This document shows, in pieces, positions 1 through 4,858 of a DNA stretch of 5,236 bases (positions are counted from its first letter, which is position 1; each line of letters opens with the position of its first letter). The DNA lies in contig CALFXN010000325.1 of assembly GCA_937957815.1 (NCBI GenBank), forward strand, positions 1 through 5,236. The letters run 5' to 3'. A model generated the notes under the pieces. The model ran no database searches and was not told the origin of the DNA. It saw only the letters and a program-made list of their open reading frames with translations. The position numbers and the translations under genes were made by a program. The DNA is from an uncultured Synergistales bacterium. Lineage in GTDB: Bacteria > Synergistota > Synergistia > Synergistales > Aminobacteriaceae.

Positions 1-102
1 GATCATCATGAGAGCAACGATATCATCCGTACGAGCAGCCTTCTCCTCGTCCTCGTTATTATCGGCTACGGCGGTCCCCTCGATTTCGGGTCCGGCGATT
101 GA
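1..102 (+). CDS. 3' end of a small ORF with a hydrophobic segment (partial)
   Basis: An open frame runs from the first base of the window to a TGA at 100-102; its start lies upstream. The 33 visible residues have a polar His/Asp/Glu-rich beginning, a hydrophobic run (LLLVLVIIGYGG, about residues 14-25) and an acidic end, GPLDFGSGD. Third codon positions are mostly C or T, like the other genes here, and a perfect intrinsic terminator starts 20 bases after the stop, so this is probably the true end of a transcribed gene. The hydrophobic run could be one membrane segment of a small membrane-associated protein. I do not recognise the family. A second frame from an ATG at 8 to a TGA at 113-115 is also open, but its codon choice (TTA, TCG, ATA) fits the window less well. 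Confidence 0.45.
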   Translation, partial: DHHESNDIIRTSSLLLVLVIIGYGGPLDFGSGD

Positions 103-121
103 GCCGTATACCTGAAACCGG

Positions 122-160
122 GAGCCGGGACCGCCGAAAGCGGTCCCGGCTCTTTTTTTT
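122..160 (+). terminator. Rho-independent terminator
   Basis: A perfect 13-bp stem (122-134 with 140-152) closes over the five-base loop CGAAA and is followed directly by eight T at 153-160. The stem is almost all G-C pairs. It ends transcription from the ORF that stops at 102 and separates that unit from the genes downstream. On the minus strand no T-run follows the stem, so it is one-directional. Confidence 0.95.
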
Positions 161-277
161 CTGGGAGGTGATGCGTGAACTTCTGCAGCCACACAGCGCA
201 GCAAAGATGAAGAAAACGGAGGAAAGCCCCGTCGTTCTCATACTGAAGTTCTTATACCGAAAAGGAGATGTGACACC

Positions 278-475
278 ATGGGACAGAAAGAATTCGAGAA
301 TCTGACAAATATGTATTCCTATTTCCGTCGCGACGACCGGCACCTGGAAGATATGTTCTCCGGGGCCTGGCGCGGACCTTTCGAGGGCGTCACGTTCTTC
401 CGCCGCATCGACGCGCCCGATGTCTCCCAGCCACTGGACTCCACGTGGCGCGGCCCCTTCGAAGGTCACAGATAG
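278..475 (+). CDS. 65-residue protein with duplicated WRGPFEG motif, unknown function
   Basis: The ATG at 278 is preceded by AAAGGAGATG (259-268 region), a strong ribosome binding site at good spacing, and the frame ends with TAG at 473-475. The 65-residue product has no signal peptide, no membrane segment and no cysteine. Its first 27 residues are polar and charged (FRRDDRHLEDMF). The motif WRGPFEG occurs twice, at residues 31-37 and 57-63, the second almost at the C-terminus. The two coding copies differ at four third-codon positions (GGA/GGC, CCT/CCC, GAG/GAA, GGC/GGT) and at no amino acid, which argues that the protein is translated and under selection. The only two tryptophans are those in the motif. 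It lies between a terminator and kynU in the same direction, 177 bases before kynU. I do not recognise the family. It could be a small structural or binding protein, a peptide precursor, or a regulatory leader peptide. Confidence 0.7.
   Translation: MGQKEFENLTNMYSYFRRDDRHLEDMFSGAWRGPFEGVTFFRRIDAPDVSQPLDSTWRGPFEGHR
368..466 (+). repeat. Two in-frame 21-base repeats encoding WRGPFEG
   Basis: The copies lie at 368-388 and 446-466, spaced 78 bases (26 codons) apart. They share 17 of 21 bases, and all four differences are synonymous third positions. The repeat is therefore conserved as peptide and not as DNA, which suggests an old internal duplication kept by selection rather than a recent slippage event. 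Confidence 0.8.
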
Positions 476-510
476 CCGTATTCCGGACATTTCGGTGATC
501 ACGTTCCGCG

Positions 511-564
511 CTTCTCCGGCCTTTTCCGCACCACTGCACGCACTGCGGAAAAAGCCGGAAGAAG
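511..564 (+). other. Long imperfect hairpin between the 65-residue gene and kynU
   Basis: The arm 511-530 pairs with 544-564 over a 13-base loop (531-543): nine base pairs next to the loop, one C-A mismatch, six more pairs, a one-base bulge, then four pairs. No T-run follows on either strand, so it is not a standard intrinsic terminator. It could protect the 3' end of the upstream mRNA, be a processing site, or act as a structured element in the leader of kynU if transcription reads through. Nothing else supportable was seen in 476-606. Confidence 0.6.
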
Positions 565-606
565 CGATGGACACTGAAGCTTCCTGCCCCCCAGCAGCTT
601 CTCATG

Positions 607-642
607 ATGTATACTGTTATCGAATATCATACATTAGGGGGG
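607..642 (+). promoter_or_regulatory. Candidate -10 box, inverted repeat and RBS ahead of kynU
   Basis: This is an AT-rich patch in GC-rich surroundings. TATACT at 610-615 matches five of six bases of the sigma-70 -10 consensus, and a start near 622 would give a leader of about 30 bases. No good -35 box lies 16-18 bases upstream; TTCCTG at 581-586 is too far. ATGTAT (607-612) and ATACAT (629-634) form an inverted repeat with a 16-base centre overlapping the -10 box, as an operator would. AGGGGGG at 636-642 is the ribosome binding site, 10 bases before the ATG at 653. The poor -35 may mean activator dependence; that part is inference. Confidence 0.35.
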
Positions 643-652
643 CTGACGGATA

Positions 653-1930
653 ATGGACACGACACGGGAATGGGCGATACGGAAAGACCGGGACGATCCT
701 CTTCGGCATTTCAGGGAACGGTTCTACGTCCCTGACGGGTGCATTTATATGGACGGAAATTCTCTCGGGCTTGCGTCCCGTGACGCAGAAGCGTGCATTC
801 TCAGGGTTCTCGAAGAGTGGAAAACCCTCGGAATCGGCGGCTGGCTCGATGCGAAGCCTTCGTGGTTCACGTTTCCCGAACATGCGGGAGAACTCGTTTC
901 TCCGCTCATCGGAGCGAAAGCGGAGGAGGTCGTCCTCGCCGGATCGACGACGGCGAATCTTCACGTTCTCGTCGCGACGTTCTACCGGCCGCAGGGAACG
1001 AGAAAAAGGATCCTCGCGGACGAACAGAACTTCCCCTCGGATCTCTACGCCCTCTCAAGCCAGATTTCGCTCCACGGAGGCTCCCCCGAAAACCTCATCC
1101 TCGCGAAAAGCCGCGACGGGCATACGCTCGACGAGGACGCAATCATCGATCTGATGGACGACTCCATCGCGCTCGTCCTGCTTCCTTCCGTCCTGTATCG
1201 CAGCGGACAGCTCCTCGACATGGAACGACTCACGCGCGCGGCGCGCGAACGCGGCATCCCGATCGGATTCGACTGCAGCCATTCCATCGGCTCCGTGCCG
1301 CACCGCTTCGACGACTGGGGGACCGACTTCGCCTTCTTCTGCTCGTACAAGCACCTCAACGGAGGACCGGGAGCGCCCGCATTCCTCTATGTGAACGAGC
1401 GACACTTCGGACGGACTCCCGGGCTCGCCGGGTGGTTCGGGTTCCGCAAGGAACGGCAGTTCGACATGGCCCTCGAGTTCGATCCGCAGCCGACGGCCGG
1501 CGCGTGGCAGCTCGGGACGCCGCACATGATGTCCGCCGCGGCCGTCGAAGGGTCTCTCAGGATGTTCGCGGAGGCCGGAATCGACGGGATCCGCAAAAAA
1601 TCCATCGAACTCACAGGGTATCTCATGGACCTCATCGACGCGGAACTCTCGAAGCCGCCGTACGACTATTCGTATTCGACGCCTCGCGACGCCTCGCGAC
1701 GGGGCGGGCACGTCGCCGTCGAACATCCGCGCGAGGCGCTCCGGATCTGCGAGGCTCTGAAAACGCGCGGAATCATCCCGGACTTCCGCCCGGACCGCGT
1801 CATCCGGATCGCTCCCGTCGCGATGTATTCGACCTTCGAAGAGGTCTGGCTCGTCGCCCGGGCCCTCAGGGAGATCATCGACTCTCTGGAATACGAGAGA
1901 TTTCCGAAGGGACGACGGGCCGTCTCGTGA
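653..1930 (+). CDS. kynU: Kynureninase (EC 3.7.1.3)
   Basis: Cytoplasmic PLP enzyme of aminotransferase fold type I that cleaves L-kynurenine to anthranilate and L-alanine (or 3-hydroxykynurenine to 3-hydroxyanthranilate). At 425 residues it is complete and of usual bacterial length. Seen in order: YMDGNSLGL (residues 32-40); the phosphate-binding region GSTTANLH (97-104); NFPSDLY (126-132); LYRSGQLLDM (181-190); the PLP-ring aspartate D207 in GFDCSH; the Schiff-base lysine K233 in CSYKHLNGGPG; GWFG (260-263); and a C-terminal R385 in VIRIAP, expected to bind the substrate carboxylate. The start is set by AGGGGGG at 636-642. The stretch TPRDASRRGGHV (343-354) matches the family's SPxDxxxRG pattern, so the 10-base tandem repeat under it is not a frameshift. 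No dioxygenase, formamidase or monooxygenase gene is in the window, so the source of kynurenine is unknown. Its last 56 bases overlap tag on the other strand. Misannotation as another class V aminotransferase is unlikely given these motifs. Confidence 0.95.
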   Translation: MDTTREWAIRKDRDDPLRHFRERFYVPDGCIYMDGNSLGLASRDAEACILRVLEEWKTLGIGGWLDAKPSWFTFPEHAGELVSPLIGAKAEEVVLAGSTTANLHVLVATFYRPQGTRKRILADEQNFPSDLYALSSQISLHGGSPENLILAKSRDGHTLDEDAIIDLMDDSIALVLLPSVLYRSGQLLDMERLTRAARERGIPIGFDCSHSIGSVPHRFDDWGTDFAFFCSYKHLNGGPGAPAFLYVNERHFGRTPGLAGWFGFRKERQFDMALEFDPQPTAGAWQLGTPHMMSAAAVEGSLRMFAEAGIDGIRKKSIELTGYLMDLIDAELSKPPYDYSYSTPRDASRRGGHVAVEHPREALRICEALKTRGIIPDFRPDRVIRIAPVAMYSTFEEVWLVARALREIIDSLEYERFPKGRRAVS

Positions 1931-2507
1931 GTTCCGCGAATCGGAAGCACGAAACGATGTGGTCGTTGACCATTCCGACCGCCTGCATGTGTGAATAGCA
2001 CACCGTCGGCCCGATGAACGAGAAGTCGCGTTTTCTGAGATCCCGGCTCATCGCCTCAGAGAGCGGCGTCGACGCGGGGATCTGCGAAACGGCGGCCCAT
2101 TCGTTGACGATCGGATCACCGTCGACGAAGCGCCACATATACGCGGCGAACGAGCCGAACTCCTCCCGGACACGAAGGAACGCCCGCGCGTTTCCGATCG
2201 CGGAGCGGATCTTCGCCGCATTCCGGACAATCCCGGTGTCGGACAGAAGTCGGGCGACGTCCGTGTCATCATAGGACGCGACGCGTTCCGGGTCGAAATC
2301 GTCGAAAGCCCGGGCGTATGCGGCGCGTTTCCGCAGGATCGTGATCCAGCTCAGTCCCGCCTGGGCGCCTTCGAGCGTCAGGAACTCGAAGAGCTTCCGG
2401 TCGTCGTGAACGGGAACGCCCCATTCCTCATCGTGATACCGCACATAAAGCGGGTCCGTGCCCGGCCAGGGGCATCGGACCCGCTCGTCGTTCCGCTGCG
2501 TCGTCAT
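1875..2507 (-). CDS. tag: DNA-3-methyladenine glycosylase I
   Basis: Base-excision repair enzyme that removes 3-methyladenine from alkylated DNA. Numbering from the ATG at 2507 gives 210 residues. Against E. coli Tag every key residue sits at a constant offset of +8: zinc ligands C12, H25, H183 and C187 (C4, H17, H175, C179), catalytic-pocket E46 (E38), and the pocket residues Y24 and W54 (Y16, W46). RCPW, DPLYVRYHDEEWG, LEGAQAGLSWITIL and GPTVCYSHMQAVGMVNDH are all present. A tail of 23 residues extends beyond the last zinc ligand and is partly encoded opposite the end of kynU. Start choice: ATG 2507 lies 7 bases after the nifU stop, but its GGAG is only one base from the ATG. The alternative is TTG 2546, which adds 13 residues inside nifU without a visible ribosome site. 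Translation is probably coupled to nifU. It is the last gene of the iscR operon; no terminator is visible after its stop. Confidence 0.93.
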   Translation of the reverse strand: MTTQRNDERVRCPWPGTDPLYVRYHDEEWGVPVHDDRKLFEFLTLEGAQAGLSWITILRKRAAYARAFDDFDPERVASYDDTDVARLLSDTGIVRNAAKIRSAIGNARAFLRVREEFGSFAAYMWRFVDGDPIVNEWAAVSQIPASTPLSEAMSRDLRKRDFSFIGPTVCYSHMQAVGMVNDHIVSCFRFAELTRRPVVPSEISRIPESR

Positions 2508-2514
2508 TCTCCGC

Positions 2515-2946
2515 TCAATGGTGGTGATGGCTGTGTTCTTCGACAAGTTCGTCGTGGGACTTGTCGGCCCACGGCTCGAGGCCGCGCTTCCGGCGGTAGT
2601 CGTTTATCGCGGCGTGGATGCATTCCTCGGCGAGAACCGAGCAGTGCATCTTGATCGGCGGCAGACCGTCGAGCGCTTCCGCGACCGCCGTGTTCGTGAG
2701 CTTCCACGCATCTTCGAGGGTCCTCCCGAGAACGAGCTCGGTCGCCATGCTCGAGGACGCGATGGCCGAGGCGCATCCGAACGTCTTGAACTTGATATCG
2801 GAGATGACGTTATCCATCACCTTGATATAGATTTTCATGATATCCCCGCATTTGGGGTTTCCGACCTGCCCGACACCGTCCGCGTCGGCGATTTCGCCGA
2901 CGTTCCGAGGGTTCGTGAAATGTTCCATAACGGTCTGGCTGTACAT
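2515..2946 (-). CDS. nifU: Fe-S cluster assembly scaffold, NifU/IscU type
   Basis: Scaffold on which [2Fe-2S] clusters are built with sulfur from the cysteine desulfurase encoded just upstream; cytoplasmic. The 143 residues form one IscU-like domain with the cluster ligands C33 (in NPKCGD, with D35), C58 (in FGCASAIASSS) and C102 (in MHCS). LPPIK at 95-99 corresponds to the LPPVK motif that HscA recognises in E. coli IscU. There is no C-terminal Nfu domain, as expected for the short clostridial-type NifU. ATG 2946 is chosen because AAAGGAGAGA (2955-2964) stands eight bases ahead and MYSxxVMEHFTNPRNVG is the usual N-terminus of this family. It starts 20 bases after nifS. Odd feature: the chain ends EEHSHHHH, a natural histidine-rich tail outside the conserved domain. 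No hscA, hscB, fdx or iscA gene is in the window. iscU would be an equally fair symbol. Confidence 0.95.
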   Translation of the reverse strand: MYSQTVMEHFTNPRNVGEIADADGVGQVGNPKCGDIMKIYIKVMDNVISDIKFKTFGCASAIASSSMATELVLGRTLEDAWKLTNTAVAEALDGLPPIKMHCSVLAEECIHAAINDYRRKRGLEPWADKSHDELVEEHSHHHH

Positions 2947-2966
2947 GATTTTCGTCTCTCCTTTAT

Positions 2967-4154
2967 CTAGCGCTTCAGACCCGCGAGATAGTCTTCCCAG
3001 AGCGGCGACATCGCCCGTCTCCGCCCGACGATCTCCGTGAGCGTGTCGATCACGGAGTCGATGTCTTCCTGCGTCGTCGTCTCTCCGAGCGTCATCCGCA
3101 GCGACCCGTGGGCGAGTTCGTGCGACAGTCCGATGGCCATGAGGACGTGCGACGGATCGAGAGACCCCGAGGAGCACGCGCTGCCCGTCGACGCGGAGAT
3201 TCCGGCCGCGTTGAGGTCCATGAGCAACGTCTCGCCCTCGACGCCGATGAGGCTGAAATTCGCGTTGTTCGGCAGTCTGCCGTCGCCGCTCGCGCCGTTC
3301 AGCTTCGAGTGCGGGATACGTTCCATGACGCCCGAGATGAGCCGGTCCCTGAGGGCGGAGACGCGCCGCGCCTCTTCGTCCATGCGCGAGGCGGCGAGTT
3401 CGATCGCCGCTCCGAGACCGACGATCCCCGCGACGTTCTCGGTCGAGGCGCGTCTGCCCTTCTCCTGTCCGCCGCCATGCATATAGGAGCCGATCTTCGT
3501 CCCCTTGCGGACGTAGAGGACGCCGACTCCCTTGGGTCCGTAGAATTTGTGGGCCGACATCGAGAGGAGGTCGATCTTCATCTTCTGAACGTCGATCGGA
3601 ACGTGGGCCGTCGCCTGTACGGCGTCGGTGTGGAAGATAACGCCCAGCTCCCTGCACAGCTCGCCGATCTCCGCGATCGGCTGGATCGTCCCGATCTCGT
3701 TGTTCGCGAACATGACGGAGACGAGGATCGTTTCCTTCGTCATCGCCTGCTTCAGATCTTCGAGGCTGATCCGGCCCTCCGCGTCGACATCGAGATAGAC
3801 GACGTCGAATCCACGTTCCGCGAGGAACTGCCCCGTATGCAGCACGGCGTGGTGCTCGATCTTCGTCGTGATGATCCGCTTTCCCTTCTTCTCGTTCGCC
3901 CACGCGACGCCCTGGAGCGCCCAGTTGTCCGCCTCGGTGCCGCTGCTCGTGAAGAAGATCTCATCCGGCGAGCAGTCGAGAACCCGCGCGACCTGTTCCC
4001 GCGACTTCCGGATCGCCGTCCGGTTCCGGTCGGAAAAGGAGTAGATCGAGGACGGATTCCCGAAGGATTCCGTAAAATACGGGAGCATCGCCTCGACGAC
4101 TTTCGGGTGCGTGAACGTCGTCGCCGCATAATCGAGATACACGTGTTTCGTCAT
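2967..4154 (-). CDS. nifS: Cysteine desulfurase, NifS/IscS type
   Basis: PLP enzyme that turns L-cysteine into L-alanine and passes the sulfur as a persulfide to NifU (EC 2.8.1.7). All 395 residues are present. Seen: N-terminal YLDYAATT (6-13); phosphate-binding SSGTEADN (70-77); H101 in EHHAVL, which stacks on PLP; D177 and Q180 in HTDAVQ; Schiff-base lysine K203 in SAHKFYGPKG; the RRASTEN motif (234-240); and the catalytic loop cysteine C327 in GSACSSGSLDPSHVL, whose long group I loop marks IscS/NifS rather than SufS. The C-terminal AMSPLWEDY is typical of the NifS branch. The ATG at 4154 overlaps the iscR stop as ATGA, with AAGGA (4161-4165) six bases before it, so the two are translationally coupled. 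Nothing points to nitrogen fixation; housekeeping cluster assembly is the likely job. Confidence 0.96.
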   Translation of the reverse strand: MTKHVYLDYAATTFTHPKVVEAMLPYFTESFGNPSSIYSFSDRNRTAIRKSREQVARVLDCSPDEIFFTSSGTEADNWALQGVAWANEKKGKRIITTKIEHHAVLHTGQFLAERGFDVVYLDVDAEGRISLEDLKQAMTKETILVSVMFANNEIGTIQPIAEIGELCRELGVIFHTDAVQATAHVPIDVQKMKIDLLSMSAHKFYGPKGVGVLYVRKGTKIGSYMHGGGQEKGRRASTENVAGIVGLGAAIELAASRMDEEARRVSALRDRLISGVMERIPHSKLNGASGDGRLPNNANFSLIGVEGETLLMDLNAAGISASTGSACSSGSLDPSHVLMAIGLSHELAHGSLRMTLGETTTQEDIDSVIDTLTEIVGRRRAMSPLWEDYLAGLKR

Positions 4155-4630
4155 GCATCATCCTTCCCTTCCGAAAGCGTTTCGCATACCCCGCCCGTAC
4201 ACGGGGTTCCCTGGAAATGGACCAGCTCCTGATCTTCCGCAAGATCTTCGAGCGTCGTCCCCTCGAGGATCGAATCGATGTTCGTCTTGATCTTCGACCA
4301 GAGCCGTCTCGTCGGGCATTCCGGACTTTTGTCGCATCCCGTTCCTTCGAGGCACTCGGAGAATACGATGTTCCCCTCGAGCGCTTCGACGATCGAGGCT
4401 GCGGAAATCTCGCCCGGGGGCCGCCCGAGAATGTAGCCCCCCTGGGCTCCGCGAACGCTTTTCACGATGCCGCTCTTCCGGAGTTTCTGAAAGAGCTGCT
4501 CGAGATACGTCTCCGAAAGGCCCTGCCTTCGGGCGATATCGCCGATCGGAACCGCCGTTTCTCCGTCGTACCTGGAGCACAGCTCGATCAGCGCCCGAAG
4601 CCCGTATCGCGTTTTTGTGGAGAGCTTCAT
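4151..4630 (-). CDS. iscR: Rrf2-family Fe-S regulator (IscR-like)
   Basis: Transcription factor of the Rrf2 family, 159 residues, close to E. coli IscR in length. The winged helix-turn-helix fills roughly residues 1-70, with MKLSTKTRYGLRALIEL at the start, a recognition-helix region around ETYLEQLFQKLRKSG (40-54) and the wing SVRGAQGGYILGRP. The cluster-binding loop carries C93, C99 and C105 with the IscR spacing (C92, C98, C104 in E. coli). The fourth E. coli ligand, His107, falls on R108 here if aligned without a gap. Two extra cysteines, C144 and C149, lie in the C-terminal tail. The family binds a [2Fe-2S] cluster and represses its own Fe-S operon when clusters are plentiful. The start is supported by AGGAGG (4638-4643) at seven bases. 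First gene of the operon iscR-nifS-nifU-tag. Confidence 0.93.
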   Translation of the reverse strand: MKLSTKTRYGLRALIELCSRYDGETAVPIGDIARRQGLSETYLEQLFQKLRKSGIVKSVRGAQGGYILGRPPGEISAASIVEALEGNIVFSECLEGTGCDKSPECPTRRLWSKIKTNIDSILEGTTLEDLAEDQELVHFQGTPCTGGVCETLSEGKDDA

Positions 4631-4659
4631 CGCCTCGCCTCCTCTCCTCGCACGCAGGT

Positions 4660-4692
4660 ACGATACTATTTCTTACTAATTTTGTCAAGTAT
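4660..4692 (-). promoter_or_regulatory. Promoter of iscR-nifS-nifU-tag with candidate operator
   Basis: Read on the minus strand, a perfect -35 TTGACA (4688-4683) and TATCGT (4665-4660, four of six bases) are 17 bases apart. The start would fall near 4653, giving a leader of about 22 bases with AGGAGG in it. The spacer is strikingly AT-rich. ATACT and AGTAT at the two outer ends (4663-4667, 4688-4692) form an inverted repeat across the promoter, and TTAGTA/ATAGTA repeats directly 10 bases apart inside it. Autorepression by IscR at this site is inferred from family behaviour; I cannot match a published operator exactly. Confidence 0.65.
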
Positions 4693-4771
4693 ATTGCGGA
4701 GACTCGATCTTCCCCGGCGTACCGGATCGGTCCGATGCGTTCAAGATACTTCTGGGATCGACAGAATTCCG

Positions 4772-4800
4772 TTGAAAAAGCGCATCCGAACCGATAAAGT
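4772..4800 (+). promoter_or_regulatory. Candidate sigma-70 promoter of the CsgG-like gene
   Basis: TTGAAA (4772-4777) and TAAAGT (4795-4800) are separated by 17 bases, matching five and four of six consensus bases. A start near 4807 would leave a leader of about 50 bases. It diverges from the iscR promoter; the two -35 boxes are about 85 bases apart. The stretch 4693-4771 between them shows only a weak GC-rich dyad, CGGA-4-TCCG, around 4723-4734. Confidence 0.45.
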
Positions 4801-4843
4801 AATGGCGTTGACGATGCTCCCGGAAAGGGGGCTATCCGTTAGG

Positions 4844-4857
4844 GGAGGTGTCACCTC
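4844..4857 (+). promoter_or_regulatory. RBS of the CsgG-like gene inside a perfect palindrome
   Basis: GGAGG at 4844-4848 stands 10 bases before the ATG at 4859 and decides that start. It is embedded in GAGGTG-T-CACCTC (4845-4857), a perfect 6-base inverted repeat around one base. As RNA, GAGG can pair with CCTC over a five-base loop and weakly mask the ribosome site. As DNA it looks like a small operator. Neither role is shown by the sequence alone. Confidence 0.55.
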
Positions 4858-4858
4858 A

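Noticed and set aside
175..210. GTG-started 11-codon ORF with a Shine-Dalgarno-like GGGAGGTGAT just after the terminator; its TGA overlaps an ATG at 207 that opens a 32-codon frame.
   Set aside because: Too short to judge, no promoter seen upstream, no telling codon cluster, and the second frame overlaps the better supported 65-residue gene out of frame.
1681..1700. Perfect 10-base tandem repeat (GCCTCGCGAC twice) inside kynU, possible recent frameshifting duplication.
   Set aside because: The translation across it, TPRDASRRGGHV, follows the kynureninase family pattern and the frame stays open to the normal end, so it is coincidental or long fixed.
1828..1843. Small dyad GACCT-TCGAAG-AGGTC as a terminator for tag on the minus strand.
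   Set aside because: Only five base pairs and no T-run; it lies in conserved coding sequence of kynU.
793..1998. A 401-codon plus-strand frame overlapping kynU.
   Set aside because: Arg-rich shadow of kynU without recognisable domains; kynU carries every family motif.
2515..3903. A 462-codon minus-strand frame joining NifU to a long upstream stretch.
   Set aside because: The upstream part is an Arg-rich shadow of nifS in another frame. NifU has its own ATG at 2946 with a strong ribosome site and the family-typical N-terminus.
3108..4232. A 374-codon plus-strand open frame opposite nifS and iscR.
   Set aside because: Its Arg/Asp/Val-rich composition is the usual antisense image of a GC-rich gene; no motif or ribosome site, and nifS/iscR are clearly the real genes.
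4808..4835. TTGACG at 4808 as a second -35 box for the CsgG-like gene.
   Set aside because: No acceptable -10 box at 16-18 bases; the TTGAAA/TAAAGT pair just upstream is better.
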